Part shown: positions 23,136-32,500 of the stretch, piece by piece
How positions within the stretch are numbered: position 1 is the stretch's first letter
Layout: each line of letters opens with the position of its first letter
Assembly: GCF_964340395.1 (NCBI RefSeq)
Contig: NC_135565.1
Location: 19,212,209-19,244,708, forward strand
Direction: 5' to 3'
DNA length: 32,500 nucleotides
Origin: Glandiceps talaboti
Lineage: Eukaryota; Hemichordata; Enteropneusta; Spengelidae
Notes under the pieces: model-generated
The model's input: only the letters and a program-made list of their open reading frames with translations
Database searches by the model: none
Told to the model about the DNA's origin: nothing
Position numbers and translations under genes: made by a program

Positions 23136-25198
23136 GACAGGGACAGAGACAGAGAGAAAGAAAGAGAGAGAGAGAGAGAACATAAAAAAATAATCTTAAG
23201 TAATAATATGATAATATCATTTTCAATTGTTTTCAGGTAATATTTTGAATATACTATCTTGATTATATGTTATACTTCAAATGCTAATTATTTTTGATAG
23301 TCTCAGAAAATCTATGATTCTTTTCCTTCCAAACATTCGACATAATCTTTGGTTAACAGAAGAAACGAAAGCAACACAGATATTTTTGTTTGTCTGCTAC
23401 ATTCTCTATAATTTACCTCCTGTTGGTGGTCCCAGCGCAGCGCCCACACCGTTGAAAAAGAAAAACCAACCAAGTGCAAGCGATAGATGGCGGGCATCCA
23501 GGCAAGTCTTACAACATACAGCAACTAAAGGCCAGTAGACACCAACACTGTATCCGGCAAAGAATGATAGTGTGATAAAAACAGGATATGTTTGGGCCAG
23601 GGCTATCAACATCAAATTAATACCAAATAGAATCATATGAATTGATAATACAAGCACGGGTGATAAATGAATTAAGTCGACGTAGAGTCCATTCAATATC
23701 CTGCCAGATATTCCCCCAACACCGAGACACGTTAGTAGAAACGATGCTTTTAGTTTTGGTATTCCAGTTGATACGGCCTTTGCAACCAAATGAATGATTG
23801 CAGTGAGATAACCAAATCCAGCCAGTAACAGAGCAATGCACATCAGTGTGAAGAAGGAACTTTTATAAAATAGCTGCAAACCCAAAAGTTCACACAATTC
23901 TGAGGACCTCTTGGACATAGCTGACCGCACAGGCTTTCTTGAAGATAACTCGTCAGTGAATGAAGGTGTTTCGAATGGTAATTTGTTGACGTGTCTCATC
24001 ATCAGTGTCAGAAGTATATGGGGATTCACCATGACATGTTCTATCATTTGCAACACGTGCACATGGAATTCGAAGATCTTCCTCATCATCAAATTTACTG
24101 TTTGTGTCAGTTACACTACTTTCTCTGTACCCAGTCTGTTGACATAGTTCTCTGTTTTTTTGTAATTGTCTTTCTCGGAGATTGACTCTTGGAGGCCTCA
24201 TTAACAAACCGCAAACAATAAGGTTCATATTGATGCCAGCGACTATGAGGAGTGCGCCCCTCCATCCATATGTCTCAATCAAATACTCGTAAAATGGATC
24301 GAGCACTGTCATTCCGACAGAGATCCCAGCGTAGGCAATCCCATTGGCTGTAGCGTGACGTTTATCAAAATATTGAACAATTATAACGATGCTTGGTGTA
24401 TATGATAACCCATTACCAATACCTGACCAGGAAAGTGAAAATCATATATAAATCACTGAACATAGTTAGAAAACGATAGGAGATAAATCAAATCACTGTG
24501 GTCGTTGATGGCAGTCTGGTGTGTTTCACGTAGATAAGAACACTACCAACGACATCACATTACAGGCTTAAAGGGGAAGAACGGCGAGGCAGATAGTACT
24601 CGTGTAATCTGTCTAAAGTCGAGTTAAAATATTTATGAATCTGCACACTGGCACGAGGAATTATGGGACGAAACAAAGTTTGGATCTTCACACAGAAGGC
24701 TTCTTTTAAAACAACGCTCTTAAATAATCTCCTACGTATATACACTGGTGAAATGGAAATGTTTAAGTTCAAATTAGATGTAAACTATTTAGATATTCAT
24801 AGACGTGTAAAATTCTGAAGATAATTGGACGGTCGTTCCATTTAAAATAGTACTGGTGAAATACGGCCTTGTGCGGTAATTTTGATCAAAACGAAATGTG
24901 TTTTTCCCCTTTTAAATCTACCGACAAACTTAACCTACCCATAAGCGAACGGTAAACAACGAACTTACATGTAGTTGATGGCACCTTATAAAGAATTGAG
25001 GTACGTAAAATGTGATTGGGTTCGTGTCATGCTGTGGGTTCATAGGTTGCTTACCTGTCATTAGTTCATAGGTAATATACAATGTAGACAAATTAGTAAC
25101 AAAGGTACTTGTCAGTAAACCAAGACTAGATAGTACTGCTCCTATGACAACCACGGGTCGTGTTCCATATTTATTGCTTAGTACACTTGCTATGGGTC
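22639..25198 (-). CDS. SLC16-type monocarboxylate transporter (MFS), 3' three exons; one apparent +1 frameshift
   Basis: Exons: 25055-25198, 23417-24422, 22639-22772 (GT-AG, all joins phase 1 once the shift is allowed for). The first visible exon starts at GPIASVLSNKYGTRPVVVIG, the end of TM2 and the conserved loop 2-3 of SLC16, so the N-terminus with TM1 and the PDGGWGWVV-like signature is missing. The middle exon has YFDKRHATANGIAYAGISVG, YGWRGALLIVAGI (TM4-6), a polar acidic loop, then TM7-11 (FFTLMCIALLLAGFGYLTAI, GVGGISGRILNG, LSFFAGYSVGVYWPLVAV, GWFFFFNGVGAALGPPTGG). The last exon has LIYDTLNYNATFLLAGG, TM12 and a short tail. The frame must drop one base near 23991, inside the variable central loop, otherwise translation stops at a TGA near 23953. 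The family moves monocarboxylates or related solutes across the plasma membrane; the substrate and subfamily cannot be told. The missing 5' exon may lie in the repeat-rich flank or beyond the window. Confidence 0.88.
22781..23180. repeat. 400-bp microsatellite (GA)n(GACA..)n(CAGA)n(CGGA)n(CAGA)n(GA)n
   Basis: It fills most of the 644-bp intron between the last two SLC16-like exons. On the sense strand it reads (CT)n right up to CAAACAAG at the acceptor of the last exon, so it serves as the polypyrimidine tract. Order of blocks: GA, mixed GACA, CAGA, a short CGGA block at about 23047-23075, CAGA, GA. The long R/E/T/D/Q frames on plus and S/L/C/V frames on minus are artefacts. Confidence 0.97.
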
Positions 25199-25385
25199 CT
25201 GTAGTAGAAATGTCTTTTTTGAACAACGAGTGAATACATACATCATCAGAGAAAACTGGTTTGACTCTACCGAACAACGCAGGTCCCTCGGGTACTCTGT
25301 TTGCTGCATTAACACTGAATACACGAGGGGTGGCCATCACTGGACTTCTTGGGAGACAAGTGTGTATATACTTAAAGAACTATAG

Positions 25386-25387
<2 letters not shown>

Positions 25388-25462
<75 letters not shown>

Positions 25463-25495
25463 GTCTGTCTGTCTGCCATCTATACATATACATTT

Positions 25496-25528
<33 letters not shown>

Positions 25529-25542
25529 GACAGAGACAGAGA
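25388..25542. repeat. microsatellites (CTAT)n and (CAGA)n
   Basis: About 18 CTAT units end in a few CTGT, then about 30 bp later (CAGA)n begins. (CTGT/CTAT) and (CAGA) are partly complementary, so the pair can fold back. It lies upstream of the first visible SLC16-like exon, probably intronic. Confidence 0.93.
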
Positions 25543-25811
25543 ATGTAGTATAATATCGATCAGTGGTATTGATCACATTAATGTAACATAATTACTGTCT
25601 GAAACAGCATCCACAGGTGTCTGTGGTTGAATAATGTCCTTGTGCTAAATTTGTGACCTACGTAGGCTTCCCATAGAGGTCGAAGTCAAACACTTATATG
25701 CAAAGTTGTCTGGTATATCAGTCAATCTGTCGATTAGTTCACCGACGGCCCTACAGTAGTAAGAATGGGAATGTGTCACCGGTAACAGTATTTGTTGAAT
25801 ATCTTTTATAA

Positions 25812-26112
25812 CTAGAATATTACCATCATGGAATAGAATATTAGCCCACAAGTGACTGTGTACCATCCTAGACTAGAATATTACCATCCTGGAATAGAAT
25901 ATTAGCCCACAAGTGACTGTGTACCATCCTAGACTAGAATATCACCATCCTGGAATAGAATATTAGCTCACAAGTGACTGTGTATCAACCTATCTAGACT
26001 AGAAAATTACCATCCTGGAATAGAATATTAGCCCACAAGTGACTGTGTATCTTCCTAGACTAGAATATTACCATCTTGGAAATAGAATATTAGCTCACAA
26101 GTAACTGTGGGT
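25812..26112. repeat. 61-bp tandem array, five copies, derived from the foldback MITE tip
   Basis: Copies start ('ctagaatattaccatc') at 25812, 25873, 25934, 25999 and 26060, spaced 61, 61, 65 and 61 bp. Each contains 'ggaatagaatattagc' and 'cacaagtgactgtg'. The same ~50 bp forms the outer tip of both arms of the element at 14359-14720. Confidence 0.93.
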
Positions 26113-26142
26113 TGCTCCCAGTCATCCAGAAATCATCCAGAG

Positions 26143-26244
26143 CATAGACACTCGAATCAATCTGTGTGACTTTTTTTTTAAAAATGTATAGTAAAATTTA
26201 CTACACATTTTAAAAAATCATACAGATTGATTCGAGTGCCTGTG
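26143..26244. repeat. 102-bp palindrome
   Basis: The arms (about 26143-26190 and 26200-26244) are reverse complements with few differences. The centre contains a perfect 'agtaaaatttact'. It directly follows the 61-bp array and may be a tiny MITE; 'cactcgaatcaatctg' is the most conserved arm segment. Confidence 0.85.
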
Positions 26245-26249
26245 ATCCA

Positions 26250-27410
26250 AATGTATTATTGTTGAAGCAACGACACGTACATATAGAAGGGGTGTAGAAG
26301 GGGAGTGTCAACCCGAGTGTCCCCCTCCCAACGTTAAGAATTGTAATTTTTTGACCAAGAATATGCCCCTAGTGCTATATTGCCGGGTCAGCTTATTAAA
26401 TTATATATTTGATTTAAGATTAAGTTTTTCTGGCGGGTGGGTGGGTGGGTGGGGGTTATACTTTGAATGTGTCTCTACTGTTACTTGATATGTTGTTTTT
26501 CTTATTTGAAAGTATCATCAAATCAAGGACAATGCAATTTGCCATGATAAAGAGTGGAAATGACTTTGAGGTAAACGAGAACATTGATAATATCCAATAT
26601 CAGACAAATTTATATTTCAGTGGTAAATCCTTGTATATCGAAGCCCGCCCCCTTGCGGTTGGAAGATGACGTTCAATAAGTTACTTTGTTAAAGTCTCTT
26701 TTCAGACGGACCACGACATTTCTTGGTAATTAAAGACATGGTTGCCTAGTGACAGGACAAAACTTTCGACTTGCAATCAATCAACGCTTTACATAGAAAC
26801 ACAGACAATGAGTCTGTAACAGAAAACAGGCTGTCAATCATTTGACAAAAACCTATTTCGGATCACGAATTGATATTCAACAATTAAGCAGTCCAAATTG
26901 ACATTTTTGTTCTTCACCAACATCAGATTTTTCGAGATTAGTCTTCAAACACAATTTCAGATTTTCTGAATGCAGTAAATTTGATAAATTTCATGTTATG
27001 GGTGTTTGGAAGAAATGCAACAGACGTTGATATATAGAAGTTCAGTTACAAGATGCATCTCCTTATGCAACCCCATTCAATTTCAAGTGATGCTTCAGTA
27101 TACGTAGAATACTGTAAGTATTAGGGACGATCGTACAACGTCATAAAAGCTCAACAAGCGAACTTCGCTCGTTTAGGAGGGGGGAGTCTGGTGTCAATGC
27201 GATTGCTGAACTTCATTTTCGCACTTTTAACCAAATTTTGAAAGCTTTCATGACTTCAATAATAACATCTTCTGAATCTGTATTTCTACTGAGATGTTGA
27301 TAACGTGATGAAAATTTACTTTGCGATACGGTGCTAGTATTTTAATGTTTTTAAATATAATCATCTAGTAAACAAGTTAGAACTTTTTATATTGTATCGA
27401 TCGTAGTAGT
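26250..27410. other. no gene recognised
   Basis: A short GGGT repeat occurs at 26434-26456. A 74-codon plus-strand frame at 26445-26669 has no recognisable features. Nothing else stands out. Confidence 0.45.
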
Positions 27411-27415
27411 GTGAC

Positions 27416-27620
27416 CACTACAATTTTCACCAAAAACTACCCTATACACTTGACATCAGACTACCTTACACACTTGACACCACACCACCCTACACAGTTG
27501 ACACCACACTACCCTACACACTTGACATCAGACTACACACTTGACATCACACTACCCTACACGCCCGACATCACACTACCCTACAAACTTGACATCACAC
27601 TACACTATATACTTGACAAA
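27416..27620. repeat. 24-bp minisatellite, copy A, about eight units
   Basis: The unit contains cacttgacatcacactaccc followed by taca. Several units are truncated ('cagactacacactt'). It joins directly to the unique flank at 27621-28295. Confidence 0.93.
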
Positions 27621-28295
27621 TTATGTGACATTCTATCTAGTTATGAAAAGAGAAAGAGAATGCTACACATTACAAACTCGCAAATATTTTTTGTCACTGT
27701 TTCACAGAACTGTGGAATGGCCACGGGTGGAGGGTGGGGGTGCTGGGTGTTATTTCAGTAGAAAGATATACATGTATGTGTGCTGCTCAAATGTTTTATT
27801 AAGTTGTGCCGCACATCCCTGTCTGAAAAATTAAAGCATTTGGTTCTATTCATAACCAAGGAGGTCAGACGAGGTCAATGCGAACCGAATAGCCAGGCTG
27901 TGTTTACTATGAGGTTGCCAAGAACTACCGCGTCTATGGATTATAATTTCTTAAACTCCTGTAAAGTCTGTTTACTCTCTATCTGACCCGGGTTCGACAG
28001 TTTAAGGTCAGACAATTTGTCATTTTCTGCTCATAAAAGTCACTACTTGTCGATTTTATGTGTCTGGATATAAGTGTGTACCTGGAGAAACAACATCATG
28101 TTATGTCTGTGTGTCGATTGTCAACTTTACCACACTGCTAAAAATACATTAAAGATGCACTAGCTACAACTGGAACGTTTTTACTTTTAATTAGATTATT
28201 CGATACAGTGATTTACTTGTAATATCGTACACGTTGAACAGACTGAGTATTGAATCTACTGTGGGTAAACATATTTGCGTAGCTGTGCATAGTGT
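27602..28295. repeat. duplicated module, flank copy A
   Basis: This segment, from 'cactatatacttgacaaatta', is about 90-95% identical by eye to 31684-32347. Copy A has about 47 bp (near 28222-28268) that copy B lacks. Both copies keep an open frame ending SNVLL.CAAHPCLKN. A short similarity to LINE reverse transcriptase C-termini (LFHRTVEWP) is possible but weak. Confidence 0.88.
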
Positions 28296-28512
28296 GGTAC
28301 AGTAATTTGGTCCACACCCTAAAATCAGCACCCCAAAGTATCACAATGTCAACCTGTTACTGTACTATTATGGATAAAATCGACCTCTAATTAACACGTA
28401 CAACATTATGTTTTACTAGTCTAAGTATTTTAACAATTTTAGTGAATATATTGTCAGTTGTCTGATCGACAAAAACTAGTAATACCCAAGTTACAGTAGT
28501 CCAGCTTTAAGA
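28151..28512. mobile_element. possible TTAA-flanked MITE, copy A
   Basis: The ends read TTAAAGATGCACTAGCTA (left, about 28151) and, inverted, TTAAAGCTGGACTACTGTAA (right, ending about 28510). The bordering TTAA is the usual piggyBac target. The terminal repeats are short and imperfect. The corresponding right end in copy B reads TTAAAGCTGCACTAGCTATA, which is closer to the left end. Confidence 0.5.
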
Positions 28513-28579
28513 ACAATCTGTGACATATGTAGCTAGTATATCATAATTACAACTTATGCTGACTATAAGTTTCTCTAAG

Positions 28580-29860
28580 TTATGACGTCATAGAACTTAA
28601 CGAATCTAATTTGAGGTTTTAAGTGTCAAGATCACTGCTATAGATCTTTGTAGGTCTTTCTCTTTAAGGGGAACAATGCCACAAACTGTGTTTATATTTT
28701 GGGGATAAATTTATGTTGGATACTTAAAAAACTTATAGCAGTATTCTAAAACATACCATGATTTGCGATTGACTGAACTCAACCCTAGTATTAACATATA
28801 GCATACAAGTGAACCGATGACGTAATTTATTATACGTATACAAAATGTTTAGGAAATCTTTACTATGTAGTCAACTGTTCTAAACAATGTCGGAAGACAA
28901 TTGTAATGTTATAGAAGACATTAACATTATACTAGAATAGCTAAGTTTATTCGGGAGTACTGTACGTATTTTCACTTTAGTAGAAAGATTATGAACTCAA
29001 TTTGTGCCACGTTAATCAACAAAAGTTAGTTTGTGACTTCCCACACGTAGTCCTCCTAGGGTCCCACCCATATACTTGTATATCGCAGCTTGGAATCGGA
29101 CAAAAACAAGGTTATAAATTATTGATATATCAAAGTGGTTTTCTGTACATCATATTATTTATCTATTTGCATATTCTCAATATGTTACATATGGAAGGAC
29201 AATACAGTACAGTCAGACATTGCAATGGAACTAGACACAGTATCAATTATTCCTCATGACTAGCTTTACGATGTGGCGGTATCTTTAGACCTGATGTGAC
29301 CTGGTTACCTGTGTACTATGTTCTTGTTTATCGTGTTCTTGTACTAGGTGATACAAACAATGACAATTTATATGAGACATAATTACGTTATCTAGATCTC
29401 AGATCTCTGCACAGATTTAGTACTGTACTGTACAGCATCTAGAGGTAACTATAGCATAGATATAACAGTCACTTAGAACCATCGCTGGGGCTGCAAGGAT
29501 ACAGGACAATCCTCCAAAATGATCATTAATCCAGGGACCATTTATCATCCACTGTTAATAGAATGTTCTGCAGTGTAAAGACAAGGGAAAAATGCATAAA
29601 AGAATAGGTACTTCTGAGCCCAACACTTTGATTATTCCTGCATTCATGAATGTACCGTACGTTCCAGTGTGGAACTCAGACAATCCGTGGGAATTCTTTC
29701 TAGCTTATATGCCTAATATAATCCATACATATTCTTACAAGACAACACGATCCAACTGAAACTCCGATGCCTCTTTTTTATTTTATCACATACATAATTA
29801 CAAGATTATTGAAACAATTACAATTCATCCAATAGTAAATTATAATGTCATGCAACTTCT
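28580..29860. other. spacer between the two duplicated modules, no gene recognised
   Basis: AT-rich sequence. An 85-codon plus-strand frame at 29002-29259 has no recognisable features. No repeat array is present. Confidence 0.45.
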
Positions 29861-29861
29861 T

Positions 29862-31683
29862 CAAGCGTGTAGGGTAGTGTGATGTCAAGCGTGTAGGGTA
29901 GTGTGAGCTCTAGTGTGTAGGGTAGTGTGATGTCAAGTGTGTAGGGTAGTGTGATGTCCAATGTGTAGGGTTGACATCACACTACCCTACACACTTGACA
30001 TCACACTACACACTTGACATCACACTACCCTACACGCTTGTCATCACAGTACCATATACACTGGACATCACACTACCCTACACACTTGACATCACACTAC
30101 ACTACACTACACTACACTACACTACACTACACTACACTACAGACTTGACATCACACTACCATATACACTTGACATCACACCACCCTACACACTGGACATC
30201 ACATTACCCTACACACTTGACATCACACTGTCATACACTTGAATTCACTCTACACTACACACTTGACATCAGACTACACACTTGACATCACACTACCGTA
30301 CACACTTGACGTCACACTACCTTATACACTTGACGTCACACTACCCTACACACTTGACATCACACTACCTTACACACTTGACATCACATTACACTACACA
30401 CTTGACATCACACTATCCTATACACTTTACATCACACTACACACTTGATATCACACTACCATACACATTTGACATCACACTACCCTACACACTTGACATC
30501 ACACTACCATACACACTTGACATCACACTACCCTACACACCTGACATCACATTACCCTACACACTAGACACCATCCTACACACATGTCATCAAACTACCA
30601 TACACACTTGACATCACACTACCCTATACACTTGACATCACACTACCCTACACACTTGACATCACATTACCCTACACACTTGCCATCACACTACCCTACA
30701 CGCCTGATATCACACTACCATATACACTTCACACTACCATATACACTTGATATCACACTACCCTACACACTTGACATCACACTACCCTACACACTTGACA
30801 TCACATTACCCTATACACTTGACATCACACTACCCTATACACTTGACATCACACTACCCTACACATTTGACATCACACTACCATACACACTTGACATCAC
30901 ACTACCCTACACACTTGACATCACACTACCATATACACTTGACATCACATTACCCCACACACTTGACATCACACTACCCTATACACTTGACATCACACTA
31001 CCCTACACACTTGACATCACACTACCATATACACTTGACATCACATTACCCCACACACTTGACATCACACTACCCTATACACTTGACATCACACTACCCT
31101 ACACACTTGACATCACACTACCATATACACTTGACATCACATTACCCTACACACTTGACATCACACTACCCTATACACTTGACATCACACTACACTACAC
31201 ACTTGACATCACACTACTCTATACACTTGACATCACACTACATTACACACTTGACATCACATTACCCTACAGACCTGACATCACACTACCCTACAGACTT
31301 GACATCACACTACCCTATACACTTGACACCACACTACACACTTGACATCACACTACACTAAACACTTGCATCAGACTACACAATTGACATCACACTACAC
31401 ACTTGACATCACACTACTCTACACACTTGACATCACACTACCGTACACATTTGACACCACACTACACTTGACATCAAACTACACTACACACTTGACATCA
31501 CACTACCCTACATACTTGACATCACACTACACTACACTACACTACACTACAGACTTGACATCGTGCACTACCCTACACACTTGACATCACACTACACACT
31601 TGACATCACACTACCTTACAGACTTGACATCAGACTACACAACTACACACTTGACATCACACTACAAAACTTGACATCACACC
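29862..31683. repeat. 24-bp minisatellite, copy B, about 75 units with an orientation switch
   Basis: The first ~105 bp (29862-29969) carry the unit in reverse complement (gtgtagggtagtgtgatgtc), then at about 29970 the array flips and continues forward for 1.7 kb. Short (CACTA)n expansions interrupt it at about 30092-30139 and 31526-31550. Two plus-strand frames stay open for 200-250 codons because 24 is a multiple of 3, giving octapeptides such as LDITLPYT; I regard these as artefacts. Confidence 0.96.
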
Positions 31684-32347
31684 ACACTATATACTTGACA
31701 AATTACGTGACATTCTATCTAGTTATGAAAAGAGAACGAGAATGCTACACATTACAAACTCGCAAATATTTTTTTTCACTGTTTCACAGAACTGTGGAAT
31801 GGCCACGGGTGGAGGGTGGGGGTGCTGGGTGTTATTTCAGTAGAAAGGTATACAGGTATGTGTGCTGCTCAAATGTTTTATTAACTTGTGCCGCACATCC
31901 CTGTCTGAAAAATTAAAGCATTTGGTTCTATTCAAAACCAAAATGGCCAGACTAGGTCAATGCGAACCGAATAGCCAGACTGTGTTTACTATGCGGTTGC
32001 CAAGAACTACCGCGTCTATCGATTATAATTTCTTGAACTCCTGTCAAAGTCTGTTTACTCTGTATCTGACCCTGGTTTGACAGTTGAATTAAAGGTCAGA
32101 CAATTTGTCATTTTGTGCTGATAGAAATCAATACTTATCGATTTTATGTGTCTAGATATCAGTTTGTACCTGGAGAAACAATCCCATTTCATGTCTGTGT
32201 GTCGATTGTCAACTTTACCCACACTGATATATTAAGATAGAGTTAGAAATACATTAAAGATGCACTAGCTGTAACTGGAACGTTTTTATTTTTAACTAGT
32301 TTATTCGATACAGTGATTTACTTATAACATATTTGTGTAGCTGTACA
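31684..32347. repeat. duplicated module, flank copy B
   Basis: It is collinear with 27602-28295 except for a ~47-bp gap at about 32322. It keeps the same junction with the 24-bp array, so array and flank were duplicated as one unit. Confidence 0.88.
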
Positions 32348-32500
32348 TAATGTCAGCATACGTTGTAATTATGATATACTAGCTACATATGTCACAGATT
32401 GTTCTTAAAGCTGCACTAGCTATAACTTGGGTATTACTATTTTTTGTTGATCAGAAAACTGACAATATATTCACTAAAATTATTAAAATACTTAGACTAG
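32348..32500. repeat. inverted copy of 28411-28577
   Basis: From 'gtcagcatacgttgtaatta' to the window end, the sequence is the reverse complement of 28411-28577 (phrases 'tgacatatgtagctagtata' and 'tttaagaacaatctgtg' are shared). In copy B this follows directly on sequence that in copy A ends at about 28295, so the segment is flipped relative to copy A. Confidence 0.88.

Noticed and set aside
22639-23226. Long S/L/C/V and R/E/T/D/Q open frames
   Set aside because: They are translations of the microsatellite; only the end of the minus-strand frame (22639-22772) is a real exon.
19475-24000. Programmed +1 ribosomal frameshifting in the two transporters
   Set aside because: The three sites share no slippery motif and lie at unrelated positions, so assembly insertions or gene decay are simpler.
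25199-25340. N-terminal coding extension of the SLC16-like gene (open frame continuing from exon 25055-25198)
   Set aside because: It is hydrophilic with no TM1 or family signature, and a good acceptor (TTTCTACTACAG) sits at its junction, so it is more likely intron.
25645-25866. 73-codon minus-strand ORF as the missing first SLC16-like exon
   Set aside because: It lacks the hydrophobic TM1 and the glycine/tryptophan signature, and overlaps the MITE-derived array.
29862-31683. CRISPR-like array or repeat-protein gene (LDITLPYT octapeptides, frames up to 253 codons)
   Set aside because: The 24-bp units are contiguous with no unique spacers, and the frames stay open only because the period is a multiple of 3. 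Units vary like DNA drift, two frames are open at once, and the context is animal DNA.

Overview
The window is animal nuclear DNA: AT-rich, full of simple repeats, with genes split by GT-AG introns. No bacterial, plasmid or phage features were seen. The gene families, the TTAGGG-type telomere-like motif and the many miniature transposons and minisatellites suggest a marine invertebrate, possibly an invertebrate deuterostome such as a lancelet or hemichordate. The sequence alone does not fix the phylum.

All three recognisable protein genes lie on the minus strand. (1) 379-15330 is a complete NRF-6-like (nose resistant to fluoxetine) membrane acyltransferase. I could chain 15 coding exons with consistent splice phases into 725 codons with no frameshift. 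(2) 19352-20418 is a single-exon drug/metabolite transporter (SLC35G-like, EamA fold) whose frame is broken twice by apparent +1 shifts. (3) 22639-25198 holds the last three exons of an SLC16-type monocarboxylate transporter, with one apparent +1 shift in the loop between its two halves. Its 5' exon or exons were not found. No functional link between the three genes can be read from the sequence, beyond all being membrane proteins.

The rest is dominated by repeats. The introns of gene 1 hold a 20-bp minisatellite of about 57 copies, a 1.4-kb compound element with two tandem cores (114 bp and 147 bp), a microsatellite and a terminal palindrome, a probable SINE, and a foldback MITE. Just upstream of gene 1 is a 250-bp hAT-like MITE with a perfect 8-bp target duplication. 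Between genes 1 and 2 are a long (AC)n(TA)n tract, a 41-bp satellite and a dispersed repeat also present in inverse orientation inside gene 1. Upstream of gene 2 are two long-arm inverted repeats. From about 25.4 kb to the end there is no recognisable gene: a 61-bp tandem array built from the tip of the foldback MITE, a small palindrome, and two copies of a 24-bp minisatellite plus unique flank. The second copy is about nine times larger, starts with an orientation switch, and carries an internal inversion.

I see no new enzyme system or immune cassette. The most interesting content is structural: transposon ends turned into satellites, microsatellites serving as splice-site tracts, and duplicated or inverted satellite modules.
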